Origin: a methanogenic archaeon
GTDB lineage: Archaea; Thermoplasmatota; Thermoplasmata; Methanomassiliicoccales; Methanomethylophilaceae
DNA length: 14,110 nt
Direction of reading: 5' to 3'
Assembly: GCA_902787415.1 (NCBI GenBank)
Contig: CADAGG010000010.1
Location: forward strand, 1-14,110
Both the position numbers and the translations under genes were made by a program. A model generated the notes under the pieces. It did no database searches and was not told the DNA's origin. It was given only the letters and a program-made list of their open reading frames with translations. How positions within the stretch are numbered: the stretch's first letter is position 1; each line of letters starts with the position of its first letter. Below are positions 6,482 through 13,679 of this stretch, piece by piece.

Positions 6482-7426
6482 ATGAGATTAGCGTGGCAGC
6501 TGAGGACATTGGGCGTCTTCACGGTGATGACCCTCTTCCTCATGGGAATCGGTTTTCTGGTAGGTTGGTTCTTCCATTACAGCTATCTGGGTCTTGTCGT
6601 CATGCTGGCGATCTCGGTGCTCATCAGCTTCTATTCCTACTGGTTCTCCAAGTCCAGCGCCCTCAGGGCCAACAAGGTGCATCTCGTCAACCAGTACGAG
6701 GAGCCCCGCCTCTACGATACCGTGCAGCGCGTGGCGGAGAAAGCGGGACTGCCCATGCCCGAGGTCGGTGTCAGCGAGTATCCCATGCCCAACGCCTTCG
6801 CCACCGGAAGGAACCCCCAGAACGCCGCCGTCGTGGCCACCAGGGGTCTGCTCCAGCTCCTCGACGACGATGAGCTCGAGGGCGTCATCGCCCACGAGAT
6901 GTCCCATGTGAAGAACAGGGACATCCTGGTCATGTCCGTGGCCTCCACCGTGGCTTCCGTTCTCACTTTCGCATCCCGCATGGTGTTCTACAGCGCCCTC
7001 TTCGGAGGAGGAAGGAGGGACGAGAACAACGGGGTCATGCTCGCAATCGGACTGGCGATGATGATCTTCGTCCCCATCGCCGCGCTCATCATGCAGCTGG
7101 CCGTCTCCCGCAACCGCGAGTACCTCGCGGACGAGACCGGTGCCAGGATCACCGGCAGGCCGCTCGCCCTCGCCAATGCCCTCATGAGGCTCGAGGGAGG
7201 ATGTGCCAGACCTTCCAATAATTACAGCGATACCGCCCACGCGGACATGTGGATCTGCAACCCTCTCCGCAACGAGGGGTCCTTCAGGACGCTCTTCAGC
7301 ACCCACCCCTCCACCGAGTCCCGCATCGAGCGCCTCGAGGCCCTGGCCAGGAAGATGAAGGCCAACGAGATCCCCGAGTACGAGCCCGACGAGGACTCCT
7401 CAAGGTCTAAAATGAACTTCCAGTGA
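6482..7426 (+). CDS. htpX: Zinc metalloprotease HtpX homologue
   Basis: HtpX is a membrane-embedded M48 zinc protease that degrades misfolded membrane proteins with a cytosolic active site. The product is 314 aa, close to the family norm. Hydrophobic segments are visible at about 10-30, 36-54, 152-174 and 184-206. The zinc motif HEMSH (138-142) and the third ligand E213 in NREYLADETGA are intact, as is PMPNAFATG (101-109), the family signature upstream of the active site. The soluble C-terminal part contains THPSTESRIERLEAL, typical of M48B. The ATG at 6482 begins just ahead of the first membrane helix. It converges with the HPS-RraA gene and is followed at once by a GC hairpin. Confidence 0.95.
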   Translation: MRLAWQLRTLGVFTVMTLFLMGIGFLVGWFFHYSYLGLVVMLAISVLISFYSYWFSKSSALRANKVHLVNQYEEPRLYDTVQRVAEKAGLPMPEVGVSEYPMPNAFATGRNPQNAAVVATRGLLQLLDDDELEGVIAHEMSHVKNRDILVMSVASTVASVLTFASRMVFYSALFGGGRRDENNGVMLAIGLAMMIFVPIAALIMQLAVSRNREYLADETGARITGRPLALANALMRLEGGCARPSNNYSDTAHADMWICNPLRNEGSFRTLFSTHPSTESRIERLEALARKMKANEIPEYEPDEDSSRSKMNFQ

Positions 7427-7444
7427 CCCCCCGATTCCGGGGGG
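7427..7444. terminator. GC hairpin between convergent genes
   Basis: Immediately after the htpX stop, CCCCCCG (7427-7433) pairs with CGGGGGG (7438-7444) around an ATTC loop, a perfect 7-bp stem. The HPS-RraA stop is 14 bases further on. A symmetric stem in a 31-base convergent gap could serve both directions. There is no T run, so it may be an RNA 3'-end structure or transcriptional roadblock rather than a classic terminator. Confidence 0.5.
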
Positions 7445-7457
7445 CCACAGGGGGAAC

Positions 7458-8750
7458 TCACTTAACGGGTTCCCATTTTGCCAATTCGTTTACTTTGGAA
7501 AGGGTGGATCCCTTTCTGATCTCCGCCCTGGTGCGGGTCTCGTGCTCGTGCACGTCGAGGGCCCTGTTGGCCACCTCGACCGCCTCTTCCTTGGGAACGA
7601 CGATCAGCCCGCTCTCGTCACCGACGATCCAATCGCCGGTGCGGACCCTCTGTCCTCCGATGATGATCTCCATGCCGATGCCGCCGTATCCCTTCGCCTC
7701 GCCGGCGCAGGGGACCGCGTTCCTGGCGAAGGCCGGGAAGCCCAGGTCGATGATGTCGTCGATGTCTCTGATTGCACCCTCGATGACCACTCCCTTCACC
7801 CCGTTGTTCATGGCGGAGTTGGAGGCCAGCTCGCCCCATACCGCGATGGGTGCGCCGCCGACGTCGATGACGATGATGTCCCCGGGTTTGGCCAGGTCGA
7901 TGGCCTCCACGGGTTTCGCCCAATCGCCGTTGCAGGTCTGGACTGTGAGGGCGCGGCCCACCATCCTGGTCCCGTGCTTGATGTATGGGTGGAGTCCGAA
8001 TATGACCCCCTGCTTGTGGAACGCATCGGATATGTTGCAGGTGGATACCTTGGAGAACGCCTCGAAGAGGTCGTCCTCGGTGTACTTCTTGGCGATGGTC
8101 TGATCGACCTTCAGGCCCTTCATGGCCTTCTTGATGTCGGCCGCCGCCTTGCGGATGTCGTCGGTCTTGGTGATGCCTCCTCCGACGATGATGTCGTAGG
8201 CTCCCGCCTCGACATAGTCCTTCACCGTCTCGGAGGTGATACCTCCGGCGACCGCCACGGGCACGGAGACCTCGGCCACGATCTTCCTGAGAATCTCGAC
8301 GGGCGCGTCCTCCCCCCTCATCTGGGAGTCGATCCCCATGTGGAGGCAGATGTATGCGACTCCGAGTTTCTCTATCTGTTTGGCGCGGGCTACCTTGTCT
8401 GGCACATTGATCATGTCCACCATGATCTCGGCGCCGTACTTCCTTCCGCAGAGCACCGCCTCGGAGATGGTGGCATCGTCGGCGAGACCGAGCACGGTGA
8501 CGATGTCCGCTCCGGCCTTGGCCATGATCTCCACCTCGAAGGCACCGGTGTCCATGGTCTTGGTGTCCGCGATGATCTTGTGTCCGGGGAAGGCCTTCTT
8601 GACGGTGCGCACCGCTTCCGCGCCTTCGCTCTTGATGAGGGGCGTACCGACCTCCACCCAGTCGGCGCCGCCTTCGACCGCTTCGGCCGCGATACCGATG
8701 CTGCGTTTGAGCTGCATCATGTCGAGCGCGACTTGCAAAACAGGTTCCAT
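7458..8750 (-). CDS. Fusion of 3-hexulose-6-phosphate synthase and an RraA-like domain
   Basis: The product is a 430-aa two-domain protein. Residues about 1-212 are a hexulose-6-phosphate synthase/KGPDC TIM barrel: D62, K64 and D67 in ADTKTMD, then GADIVTVLGLADDATI and the phosphate-binding AVAGGI (166-171) and IIVGGGI (187-193). In archaea lacking transaldolase, HPS with PHI splits fructose-6-phosphate to ribulose-5-phosphate plus formaldehyde, supplying pentoses. Residues about 225-430 are RraA-like: GELASNSA (306-313) and GAIRD with R328 and D329. RraA relatives are RNase E inhibitors or aldolases/decarboxylases; the archaeal fusion partner's activity is not firmly known. No PHI gene is in the window. 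ATG 8750 is the likely start, with a TATA element 26 bases upstream. Confidence 0.92.
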   Translation of the reverse strand: MEPVLQVALDMMQLKRSIGIAAEAVEGGADWVEVGTPLIKSEGAEAVRTVKKAFPGHKIIADTKTMDTGAFEVEIMAKAGADIVTVLGLADDATISEAVLCGRKYGAEIMVDMINVPDKVARAKQIEKLGVAYICLHMGIDSQMRGEDAPVEILRKIVAEVSVPVAVAGGITSETVKDYVEAGAYDIIVGGGITKTDDIRKAAADIKKAMKGLKVDQTIAKKYTEDDLFEAFSKVSTCNISDAFHKQGVIFGLHPYIKHGTRMVGRALTVQTCNGDWAKPVEAIDLAKPGDIIVIDVGGAPIAVWGELASNSAMNNGVKGVVIEGAIRDIDDIIDLGFPAFARNAVPCAGEAKGYGGIGMEIIIGGQRVRTGDWIVGDESGLIVVPKEEAVEVANRALDVHEHETRTRAEIRKGSTLSKVNELAKWEPVK

Positions 8751-8771
8751 GGCGTAGTGAGTTCCTTTCGG

Positions 8772-8779
8772 AATTTTAG
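8772..8779 (-). promoter_or_regulatory. TATA-like element before the HPS-RraA gene
   Basis: CTAAAATT (minus strand) is centred about 26 bases before the first base of the ATG at 8750, predicting an mRNA with no leader. A GGAAC at about 8765-8761 on the minus strand is a weak alternative ribosome site. Confidence 0.5.
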
Positions 8780-8902
8780 GTCTTTCGCACGAAGAAGGAG
8801 ATACTGCTCAGCTCGCCCGTCAATCATCAATGATCAGCTCGATAAAACGATCATCATCGCAGCATCTCCAAATGGGCTCGATGCGATATATCCCTATCCC
8901 CA

Positions 8903-8910
8903 AAATTTAT
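8903..8910 (+). promoter_or_regulatory. TATA-like element before the pseudophosphatase-tsr3 operon
   Basis: AAATTTAT is centred about 28 bases before the ATG at 8935. This favours that ATG over upstream in-frame ATGs (from 8830), which would lie before the promoter. It is the second promoter of a 184-base divergent gap shared with the HPS-RraA gene. The remainder of that gap shows no recognisable element. Confidence 0.5.
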
Positions 8911-8934
8911 GACGTACAATCCCATGGTTGCCGC

Positions 8935-9423
8935 ATGGCCCTGATGAACAAACAGAAGAATGCGAGGAAGATGCGCGTCCTCTTCGTGGACAGCAAGAAC
9001 AACCTCTCATCCCAGCTGGCAGAGTACTTCGTGAACGAACTCTATCCCACCAAGTACGAGGCGTACAGCGCAGGGCCCGAGCACGACATCATCGACTGCG
9101 ATCTTCTGGCGGTGATGTATCAGCGCGGCATCGACCTCAGGAGCATGGTCTCCAAGGACTTCCAGGACACCAAGCGCCTCCCCGAGGACGCGGAGTACGA
9201 CATCATCGTCTGGACCGAGAAGGAGGTCTTCGACGAGCTGCACGGACAGTCCCCCTGGGCCGGGAAGCAGATCCTCGCCGACATGGGCACGCGCAGCGAG
9301 TTCACCGCCACCGACGACTTCGAGCTGGCACAGTGCCTCAACGAGCTCGCCGACAAGGTCTGCGCCTGGGTCAAGGAGAACATGGCAGACCCCGAGAAAC
9401 TCAGGTCCCTGGTATCCGCATGA
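8935..9423 (+). CDS. Low-molecular-weight phosphatase/ArsC-fold protein lacking the catalytic Cys and Arg
   Basis: The product is 162 aa and follows the LMW protein-tyrosine phosphatase/arsenate reductase fold. VLFV, then a P-loop-like stretch and SQLAEYF (about 15-32), then YEAYSAGPE (41-49), GIDLRSMVSKDF (65-76) and EYDIIVWTEKE (87-97) align by eye with family landmarks. The active loop is normally C-x5-R followed by S (as in CVHNSGRS). Here it reads DSKNNLSS (19-26), so Cys is replaced by D19 and Arg by S25. It therefore cannot act as a Cys-dependent phosphatase or arsenate reductase. A role as a binding or regulatory pseudoenzyme is inferred. Its stop overlaps the tsr3 start (ATGA), implying translational coupling. 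ATG 8944 is a possible alternative start. Confidence 0.8.
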   Translation: MALMNKQKNARKMRVLFVDSKNNLSSQLAEYFVNELYPTKYEAYSAGPEHDIIDCDLLAVMYQRGIDLRSMVSKDFQDTKRLPEDAEYDIIVWTEKEVFDELHGQSPWAGKQILADMGTRSEFTATDDFELAQCLNELADKVCAWVKENMADPEKLRSLVSA

Positions 9424-9953
9424 TCCCCATCCTGGTTTACGACAAGGACCAGTGCGACCCCAAGAAGTGCACCGCCAAGCGCATGGAGAAGTTCGGTCTC
9501 GCCAAAGAGGTCCCGCTCAACAGGATCCCCCCGGGATGCATCGTCCTCTCCCCCTTCGGCAAGGAGACCCTCAGTCCCGCCGACCTGAAGTACGCGCATC
9601 GGGGCATCGTCGTCCTGGACCTCACGTGGACCCACATCGACGAGATCCCCCATATCCGCGGCGAGAAGGCCCGCAAGCTCCCTTACTTCGTGGCCGCCAA
9701 CCCCGTCAACTGGGGCAAGCCCTGGAGGCTCAACAGCGCCGAGGCGGTCTTCGCCTCGCTCCTCATCCTCGGTCAGGACGAGCAGGCCGACCTGTTCAGG
9801 CCGCGTTTCAACTGGGCCCCTGAGTTCGAGAGGATCAACGCCGAGGTCCTCGAGATGTACCGCTCCGCGAAGGACGGGGCGGATATCGAGCGCATTCAGG
9901 ACGAATACATCGAGGCCATCACGGCTCCGCGCAAAACCGACGACTCATCCTGA
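9420..9953 (+). CDS. tsr3: rRNA aminocarboxypropyltransferase Tsr3
   Basis: Tsr3 (formerly DUF367) transfers the 3-amino-3-carboxypropyl group of S-adenosylmethionine to a hypermodified uridine in helix 31 of small-subunit rRNA, a late step in subunit maturation. At 177 aa it is of typical archaeal length. Family marks are DKDQCDPKKCT (8-18), VLSPFGKETLSPAD (42-55), VVLDLTW (64-70) and the SAM/RNA-binding block RKLPYFVAANPVNWG (85-99) followed by LNSAEA (104-109). FNWAPEFERIN (130-140) closes the conserved part. The ATG at 9420 overlaps the upstream stop by four bases (ATGA). A hairpin spans its own stop codon. Confidence 0.94.
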   Translation: MIPILVYDKDQCDPKKCTAKRMEKFGLAKEVPLNRIPPGCIVLSPFGKETLSPADLKYAHRGIVVLDLTWTHIDEIPHIRGEKARKLPYFVAANPVNWGKPWRLNSAEAVFASLLILGQDEQADLFRPRFNWAPEFERINAEVLEMYRSAKDGADIERIQDEYIEAITAPRKTDDSS

Positions 9954-9962
9954 AAGGATGAG
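9944..9962 (+). terminator. Hairpin across the tsr3 stop codon
   Basis: CTCATCC (9944-9950) and GGATGAG (9956-9962) form a perfect 7-bp stem with the loop TGAAA, which contains the UGA stop. Only a short pyrimidine stretch (ACCTTTAT) follows. It could form the 3' end of the tsr3 transcript ahead of the next promoter. Confidence 0.35.
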
Positions 9963-9969
9963 ACGTTAC

Positions 9970-9977
9970 CTTTATGA
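9970..9977 (+). promoter_or_regulatory. TATA-like element before the mcm operon
   Basis: CTTTATGA is centred 31 bases before the ATG at 10005, which would give a leader of about 5 bases. It is a moderate match. The whole gap between tsr3 and the next gene is only 51 bases. Confidence 0.4.
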
Positions 9978-10004
9978 CGGACCGCGGTATGTCTTGAGTT
10001 CGCT

Positions 10005-10235
10005 ATGTCGGACGACCTTTTGAAGATGATATGGGAAGCCTTCGGCGACGACCGCCTGACCACGGCGGAGGCTGCCGCAAGGCTCGAAGAGGCCTTCAAG
10101 TACAGGTGTCCCGACGACCTCGCCAAGACCCTCAACAAGTACAAGAAGGAGGGTCTGGTGAAGGGAAGGATATCATTCGAGGATGGCGGATGGATCTGGT
10201 GGGCGGACGAGGAGTGCCGCTCCAAAGGGGTTTGA
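10005..10235 (+). CDS. Small winged-helix-like protein upstream of mcm
   Basis: The product is 76 aa and I do not recognise a named family. Its pattern suits a small winged helix-turn-helix: helix MSDDLLKMIWEAFG (1-14), then LTTAEAAARLEEAFK (18-32), a likely recognition helix PDDLAKTLNKYKKEGLV (36-52), and a beta wing KGRISFEDGGWIWWADEE (53-70) with three tryptophans. LTTAEAAARL resembles the second helix of archaeal regulators. It begins at ATG 10005, and its stop is 5 bases before the mcm ATG, so the two genes almost certainly share one mRNA. It could regulate the operon, bind DNA with MCM or bind a protein partner; none of this can be told from sequence alone. Confidence 0.75.
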   Translation: MSDDLLKMIWEAFGDDRLTTAEAAARLEEAFKYRCPDDLAKTLNKYKKEGLVKGRISFEDGGWIWWADEECRSKGV

Positions 10236-10240
10236 TACGG

Positions 10241-12334
10241 ATGACGCAGTTTCAGGAGAATGATGTGACCGAGGTCTGGGAAGAGGTCCTCGCCAAAGAT
10301 GAGTACCGCCAGGCCATACAGGAGATAGCCGATACGTTCCCGGTCAAGAGGAGCGTCAGCGTGAAGTACAACGACATCGACCTCGTCAACACCGACCTCG
10401 CCGCCTACATCCTCGACGAGCCCGACATCTGCCTGCCCCTGGGAGAGAAGGTCATCCAGGCCGCCATGCCCCCCAGCTGGGATTCCAAGAACCTCGTGCA
10501 CCTCAGGATCATCAATCTCCCCCACGATATGAAGGTCGACATCCGCAAGCTCAGGGAGAACCACCTGGGCAAGCTCGTAGCCATCGAAGGGCTCGCCAAG
10601 AAGGTCTCCTCCGTCAAACCCCGCATGACCTTCGCCAGGTTCGAATGCTCCCGCTGCGGTGCCGAGGTATGGGAGAAGCAGTCCGGTATGTTCATCCGCG
10701 AGCCCCTGATGTGCCCCAACACCAACGGTACCTGCAACAAGCAGGCCAACCGCTTCATCCTCGACAGCAAGAGGTGCCGCTTCATCGACACCCAGAAGAT
10801 CGAGATCCAGGAGAACCCCGAGGGACTCCGCGGAGGAGCCCAGCCCGAGAAGATCTCCGGTTATGTCGAGGACGACATCGCCGGTCTCCTGACCGCCGGT
10901 AACAGGATCACCCTCAACGGAATCGTCAGGCCTGTGGAGAAGCAGGACCGCGACAAGTCAACCATCTTCGAGATCTACCTCGACGTGCTGTCGGTGGAAT
11001 TCCAGCAGCACGAGTACGACGAGATCAACATCACCGACAAGGACGAGTTCGCCATCAAGGAGATGTCGAGGGACCCCCTGCTCTTCGAGCACATCGTGGC
11101 CTCCATCGCCCCCACCATCTACGGTATGACCGAGGTCAAGCAGGCCATCGCCCTGCAGCTCTTCGGAGGATGCCACAAGGTGTACGACGACGGCTCCACC
11201 ACCAGGGGAGATACCCACATCCTGCTGGTCGGAGACCCCGGAGTCGCCAAGTCCCAGATCCTGCGTTACATGAGCAACCTCGCCCCCAGGGGAATCTTCG
11301 CATCCGGTAAGTCGGCGTCCGCCGCCGGTCTGACCGCCGCGGCCGTCAAGGACGATTTCGGAGGGGACGGATACACCCTCGAGGCCGGAGCCCTGGTCCT
11401 GGCGGACAAGGGTCTCGCATGTATCGACGAGCTTGACAAGATGTCAGAGCAGGACAGGTCCTCGCTCCACGAGGCCATGGAGTCGCAGAAGATCTCCGTC
11501 GCCAAGGCGGGAATCACCGCCACCCTCCAGTGCAGGTGCTCCATGCTGGCGGCCGCCAACCCCAAGCAGGGAAGGTTCGACCAGGACGCGGACACCCTGT
11601 CCTCGCAGATCGAGCTCCCTCCCGCGCTCATCTCCCGTTTCGACCTCATCTTCGCGCTCACCGACACCCCCAACGAGAGGCACGACCGCGAGATCACCCA
11701 GTTCATCCTCAACGTGCACCGCCGCGGACAGGCGCTCCAGCACGGGGACAACGAGGAGATCGAGGGCATAGACCTCAAGAAGATCAAGGAGCAGACCGCC
11801 AACGTCAAGCCCTATTACGACCAGGAGAAGCTCAGGAAGTACGTCGCGTACTCCAAGCGCCTCACCCCCGTCATGACGGAGGGCGCCCTCAAGATGATCG
11901 AGGACGCCTTCATGAAGATCAGGATGGACGGTATGAAGCACAACGCCATCTCCATCACCGCCAGGCAGCTGGAGGCGTACGTCCGTCTCTCCGAGGCCTC
12001 GGCCAAGATGAGGCTCAGCCCCCGTGTGGAGGAGGTGGACGCGGAGCGCGCCATCAAGCTCATCTACTACTACCTCAGCAAGCTCGCGCCCAAGGAGGGC
12101 GGAGGAATCGACATGGACCGTCTGGTGTCCACCAATTCCAACTCCTCGCGCAACAAGATGAAGGTGATCACGGGAATCATCTCCACCCAGCCCAACGGCA
12201 TGACCTTCAAAGAGATCAAGGCAGTGGCCGAGGGCGAGAACATCTCCTCCGACGAGCTGAACACCCTGATCGAGAAATTGGTTAATGCAGGAACGATCTA
12301 CCGTGACAGCGAAGGCGTCTACAAGCTGGTGTGA
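10241..12334 (+). CDS. mcm: Replicative DNA helicase MCM
   Basis: MCM is the ring-shaped ATP-driven helicase that unwinds DNA at archaeal replication forks. The 697-aa product has every expected part. It has an N-terminal domain with a zinc site C136-x2-C139-x18-C158-x6-C165, and an OB-fold region. The AAA+ core carries Walker A GDPGVAKS (331-338), Walker B CIDELDKM (394-401), sensor 1 AAANP (437-441) and the arginine finger SRFD (465-468). A C-terminal winged helix (about 620-697) ends the protein. There is no intein. The ATG at 10241 is chosen because it lies 5 bases after the previous stop with AAAGGGG upstream; extending the frame further upstream only gives translation out of frame over the previous gene. 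A GTGA overlap leads into the DUF424 gene. Confidence 0.97.
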   Translation: MTQFQENDVTEVWEEVLAKDEYRQAIQEIADTFPVKRSVSVKYNDIDLVNTDLAAYILDEPDICLPLGEKVIQAAMPPSWDSKNLVHLRIINLPHDMKVDIRKLRENHLGKLVAIEGLAKKVSSVKPRMTFARFECSRCGAEVWEKQSGMFIREPLMCPNTNGTCNKQANRFILDSKRCRFIDTQKIEIQENPEGLRGGAQPEKISGYVEDDIAGLLTAGNRITLNGIVRPVEKQDRDKSTIFEIYLDVLSVEFQQHEYDEINITDKDEFAIKEMSRDPLLFEHIVASIAPTIYGMTEVKQAIALQLFGGCHKVYDDGSTTRGDTHILLVGDPGVAKSQILRYMSNLAPRGIFASGKSASAAGLTAAAVKDDFGGDGYTLEAGALVLADKGLACIDELDKMSEQDRSSLHEAMESQKISVAKAGITATLQCRCSMLAAANPKQGRFDQDADTLSSQIELPPALISRFDLIFALTDTPNERHDREITQFILNVHRRGQALQHGDNEEIEGIDLKKIKEQTANVKPYYDQEKLRKYVAYSKRLTPVMTEGALKMIEDAFMKIRMDGMKHNAISITARQLEAYVRLSEASAKMRLSPRVEEVDAERAIKLIYYYLSKLAPKEGGGIDMDRLVSTNSNSSRNKMKVITGIISTQPNGMTFKEIKAVAEGENISSDELNTLIEKLVNAGTIYRDSEGVYKLV

Positions 12335-12336
12335 TC

Positions 12337-12639
12337 ATGACCGATAAGTTCTATTTCAAGGTGCACAAGCACCCCACCGAGACCGTCGTCGCCATCTGCG
12401 ACGAGGAGATCCTCGGACAGACCTTCAAGGGCGACGGAATGACATTCACCGTCGCCGAGCCCTTCTACAAGGGCGTGCTGGCGGAGGAGGAGTTCATCCT
12501 CGACAACATCGGTCAGTTCACCATCCTCAACATCGTCGGCAACCGCATCGTCGAGCTGGCCCTCAGGGAGGGCCTCATCAGCGGGGCCCGCATCCTCACC
12601 ATCGGTGAGGTGAAGCACGCACAGGCGGTGAGGATGTGA
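12337..12639 (+). CDS. DUF424 family protein
   Basis: The product is a 100-aa archaeal protein of the DUF424 family. Recognisable stretches are YFKVHKHPTETVVAICDEE (6-24), ILGQTFKGDG, the central FYKGVLAEEEF and the C-terminal NIVGNRIVELALREGLI and GEVKHAQAVRM, which match the family's typical ending. It is a small cytosolic protein without known catalytic residues, often found beside translation and ribosome genes, so a role in translation is an inference. The ATG at 12337 is two bases after the mcm stop; a GTG at 12331 overlapping that stop is an alternative. Its TGA overlaps the GTG start of nmd3. Confidence 0.88.
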   Translation: MTDKFYFKVHKHPTETVVAICDEEILGQTFKGDGMTFTVAEPFYKGVLAEEEFILDNIGQFTILNIVGNRIVELALREGLISGARILTIGEVKHAQAVRM

Positions 12640-13670
12640 ACGGATTCTGCGTCGAATGCGGCGTTTCCACCGAGCACACCGTCAACGGGCTGTGCATGAC
12701 CTGCTTCCTCAAGGACCGCATGCTCGTCTCCCTCCCGGACCACGTCGACCTGTTCGTCTGCACCAGCTGCGGGCAGTTCCTCTGGAGGGGGGAGTACCAA
12801 TCCATGGCGCCCGAGAAGGCCATCTCCCTCTCGGCCAAGTTCGCCCTCAACATCATCAAGGAGGCCAAGCTGGTCAGCAGCACCTCCACCATCGTCCCCC
12901 GCGACAACTACAACTACGCGGTCACGGTCAACTGCAAGCTCGCCATCGCGGACTTCGAGGCCGACGCTTCCGCGTCCACCATCGTCCGCGTGAAGAACAC
13001 CGTCTGCAAGATCTGCTCCCGCAGGACCGGCAACTACTACGAGGCCATCCTGCAGATCCGCACCTCCGAGAAGACGCTGTCCCAGGAGATGCAGGACGAG
13101 GTCCTGGAGAAGGTGGAGCGCTTCGTCGACGATGCCGCCACCACCAACCCCAACGCCTTCATCACCAAGATGGAGATCGTTCCCGGAGGGGTCGACGTCT
13201 ACCTCTCCATGATCGCACTGGGCAGGGAGCTCACCAAGGAGCTCGGCGACATCTACTGCGCCGAGACCGACGAGTCCTCCAAACTGGTGGGACAGACCCG
13301 CGACGGCCAGGACATGTACCGCGTGTCCTACCTGGTCCGCCTGCCCGAGTTCCATCTCGGGGACGTGGTCCGCTACGGCAAGAAGTACTACCTTCTCACC
13401 CGCGTCTCCAACTCCGGCGGCAAGATCAAGTCCCTCAACAACTTCGCGGACATGACCGTCAGGCGCCCCAACATGCCCGAGCTCAAGGTCTACGCCAAGT
13501 CCACCGAGCTGGAGACCGCCGACGTCATATCGCAGTCATCCGGCGAGATCCAGGTCATGGACCCCACCAACTACTCCGTCAAGGACATCCTGGTCCCCCG
13601 CGACGCCGTCATCGGCGACACCGTCAAGGTCGTCAGGATCGACGGGATCCTCTACTATGTGCCCCAGTGA
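12636..13670 (+). CDS. nmd3: Ribosome-associated protein NMD3
   Basis: The product is a 344-aa archaeal NMD3. The eukaryotic protein is the 60S subunit export adaptor; archaea have no nucleus, so the archaeal form is thought to bind the large subunit during maturation or quality control. The N-terminal zinc ribbons are visible as paired cysteines: C5/C8 (CVEC), C20/C23, C42/C45 (CTSC) and C124/C127 (CKIC). The C-terminal region is the beta-rich part that contacts the ribosome. The start is GTG at 12636, overlapping the upstream stop as GTGA and preceded by GGTGAGG, a strong Shine-Dalgarno match. No in-frame ATG fits the first zinc ribbon. The fumarase gene follows after 9 bases. Confidence 0.95.
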   Translation: MNGFCVECGVSTEHTVNGLCMTCFLKDRMLVSLPDHVDLFVCTSCGQFLWRGEYQSMAPEKAISLSAKFALNIIKEAKLVSSTSTIVPRDNYNYAVTVNCKLAIADFEADASASTIVRVKNTVCKICSRRTGNYYEAILQIRTSEKTLSQEMQDEVLEKVERFVDDAATTNPNAFITKMEIVPGGVDVYLSMIALGRELTKELGDIYCAETDESSKLVGQTRDGQDMYRVSYLVRLPEFHLGDVVRYGKKYYLLTRVSNSGGKIKSLNNFADMTVRRPNMPELKVYAKSTELETADVISQSSGEIQVMDPTNYSVKDILVPRDAVIGDTVKVVRIDGILYYVPQ

Positions 13671-13679
13671 GGTATGAAA

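Noticed and set aside
7542..8912. A 456-codon open frame on the plus strand opposite the HPS-RraA gene
   Set aside because: The minus strand gives a full two-domain enzyme; this frame reads as the His/Asp/Gly-rich complement and has no recognisable motif.
10241..12334. Intein or insertion in mcm
   Set aside because: Length and motif spacing are those of an ordinary archaeal MCM and no splicing-domain sequence interrupts the ATPase motifs.
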